Shown here piece after piece: positions 4,762-5,306 of a stretch of 5,306 bases of DNA. A model generated the notes under the pieces. The model was not told the origin of the DNA, did not search any database, and saw nothing but the letters and a program-made list of their open reading frames with translations. A program made the position numbers and the translations under genes. This DNA comes from Rhodobacteraceae bacterium UBA3087 (GTDB taxonomy: Bacteria; Pseudomonadota; Alphaproteobacteria; Rhodobacterales; Rhodobacteraceae). The stretch lies in assembly GCA_002367285.1 (NCBI GenBank), contig DFBF01000011.1, positions 1 to 5,306 of the forward strand. Reading direction: 5' to 3'. The number at the start of each line of letters is the position of its first letter. Position 1 is the first letter of the stretch.

Positions 4762-5306
4762 ATGACCGGCAAAGTATTCCTGATTGGCGCAGGTCCGGGC
4801 GACCCCGAACTTATGACGGTGAAAGCTGTGCGCCACCTCAAAGCCGCTGATTGCGTGGTCTATGACCGGCTGGTGTCCAATGACATCATTGCCATGGCGC
4901 GCCCGGATGCAAAGATGATCTTTGTTGGCAAATCGCCGAAATGCCACACCGTGCCGCAGGACCGGATCAACGAAATTCTGGTCGAAGAGGCCAAGGCCGG
5001 GCGCAATGTTGCCCGCCTGAAGGGGGGCGATCCCCTGATCTTCGGCCGCGGCTCGGAAGAGGCGGCCCATCTGGCCGACCATGGCGTCGAGGTCGAATAT
5101 GTGCCCGGCATTACCGCCGCTCAGGGGGCCGCGACCGTCACGGGCGTGCCGCTGACCCATCGCGGTCTGGCCACCGGTGTGCAATATGTCACCGGCCACC
5201 GTCAGGCCGACAAGGTGCTGGATCTGGACTGGAAACGCCTGGCCGACCCGGATACGACTTTGGTGGTCTATATGGGTGTGGCCAATATCGGTCAGATTGC
5301 TGTCGG
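4762..5306 (+). CDS. nirE: uroporphyrinogen-III C-methyltransferase (NirE/CobA type), 3' end missing
   Basis: A cytoplasmic enzyme that uses S-adenosylmethionine to methylate uroporphyrinogen III at C2 and C7, giving precorrin-2, the branch point to haem d1, sirohaem and cobalamin. The 181 visible residues carry the family signatures in order: VFLIGAGPGDPELMTVKA (5-22), YDRLVS (34-39), RLKGGDPLIFGRGSEEA (85-101), VPGITAAQGAA (114-124), GVPLTHRG (128-135), VTGHR (143-147) and VVYMG (168-172). Family members are usually about 250-280 residues, so roughly a third is beyond the window. There is no visible fusion to a uroporphyrinogen synthase or sirohaem synthase domain at the N-terminus. ATG 4762 follows a weak GAGAG; an overlapping ATG at 4757 reads only two codons before a stop. 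Clustering with nirS and the FNR-type sites favours nirE for haem d1 over a general cobA, but sequence alone cannot separate them. Confidence 0.93.
   Translation, partial: MTGKVFLIGAGPGDPELMTVKAVRHLKAADCVVYDRLVSNDIIAMARPDAKMIFVGKSPKCHTVPQDRINEILVEEAKAGRNVARLKGGDPLIFGRGSEEAAHLADHGVEVEYVPGITAAQGAATVTGVPLTHRGLATGVQYVTGHRQADKVLDLDWKRLADPDTTLVVYMGVANIGQIAV

Noticed and set aside
1..5306. CRISPR arrays, tRNA or rRNA genes, insertion sequences or attachment sites
   Set aside because: No regularly spaced repeats, cloverleaf-like segments, transposase sequence or flanking direct repeats were seen.

Overview
The window looks like the start of a denitrification (nir) gene cluster from an alphaproteobacterium, most likely a marine Rhodobacterales (Roseobacter-type) organism. 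That placement rests on the GC-rich coding sequence, the style of the NirS sequence, the TTGAC-N4-GTCAA (FNR/NNR/DNR-type) promoter sites and the gene content. It is an inference from pattern recognition, not from a database match.

Layout, left to right. A few codons of a probable divergent minus-strand gene occupy 1-24. A 435-base intergenic region (25-459) holds one imperfect FNR-type site near the divergent gene, a perfect 10-bp inverted repeat, and a perfect FNR/NNR-type palindrome placed to activate the next gene. nirS (460-2136) encodes a cytochrome cd1 nitrite reductase and is followed at once by a strong intrinsic terminator. Next comes a 598-residue membrane-anchored multihaem cytochrome (2238-4034), made of a tetrahaem NapC/NirT module joined through an Ala/Glu-rich helical linker to a periplasmic domain resembling the cytochrome c-552/ethylbenzene-dehydrogenase haem-binding family. 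A second hairpin terminator follows. A small exported type-1 copper protein (4121-4540) is next, then a 221-base gap with two FNR-type sites in tandem. The 5' two-thirds of a uroporphyrinogen-III C-methyltransferase gene (nirE/cobA type, 4762 to the window end) closes the window.

How the parts fit: NirS reduces nitrite to nitric oxide in the periplasm and needs haem c and haem d1. The NirT-like cytochrome is suited to carry quinol-derived electrons across the membrane, and the cupredoxin is a plausible soluble shuttle to NirS. The methyltransferase makes precorrin-2, the entry point to haem d1. FNR/NNR-type sites before nirS, before the methyltransferase and probably before the divergent gene suggest one regulator of the low-oxygen/nitric-oxide class controls the cluster. 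The two terminators would let nirS be made in excess over the genes behind it.

Most distinctive points: the fused NirT cytochrome with a CX3CH motif in its C-terminal domain; the cupredoxin with two extra cysteines and a lengthened copper loop; the same site-to-minus-10 geometry at two promoters; and a nearly identical translation-start cassette on nirS and the cupredoxin gene. None of these alone shows a wholly new system. The cluster is a recognisable nir locus with an unusual electron-delivery branch.
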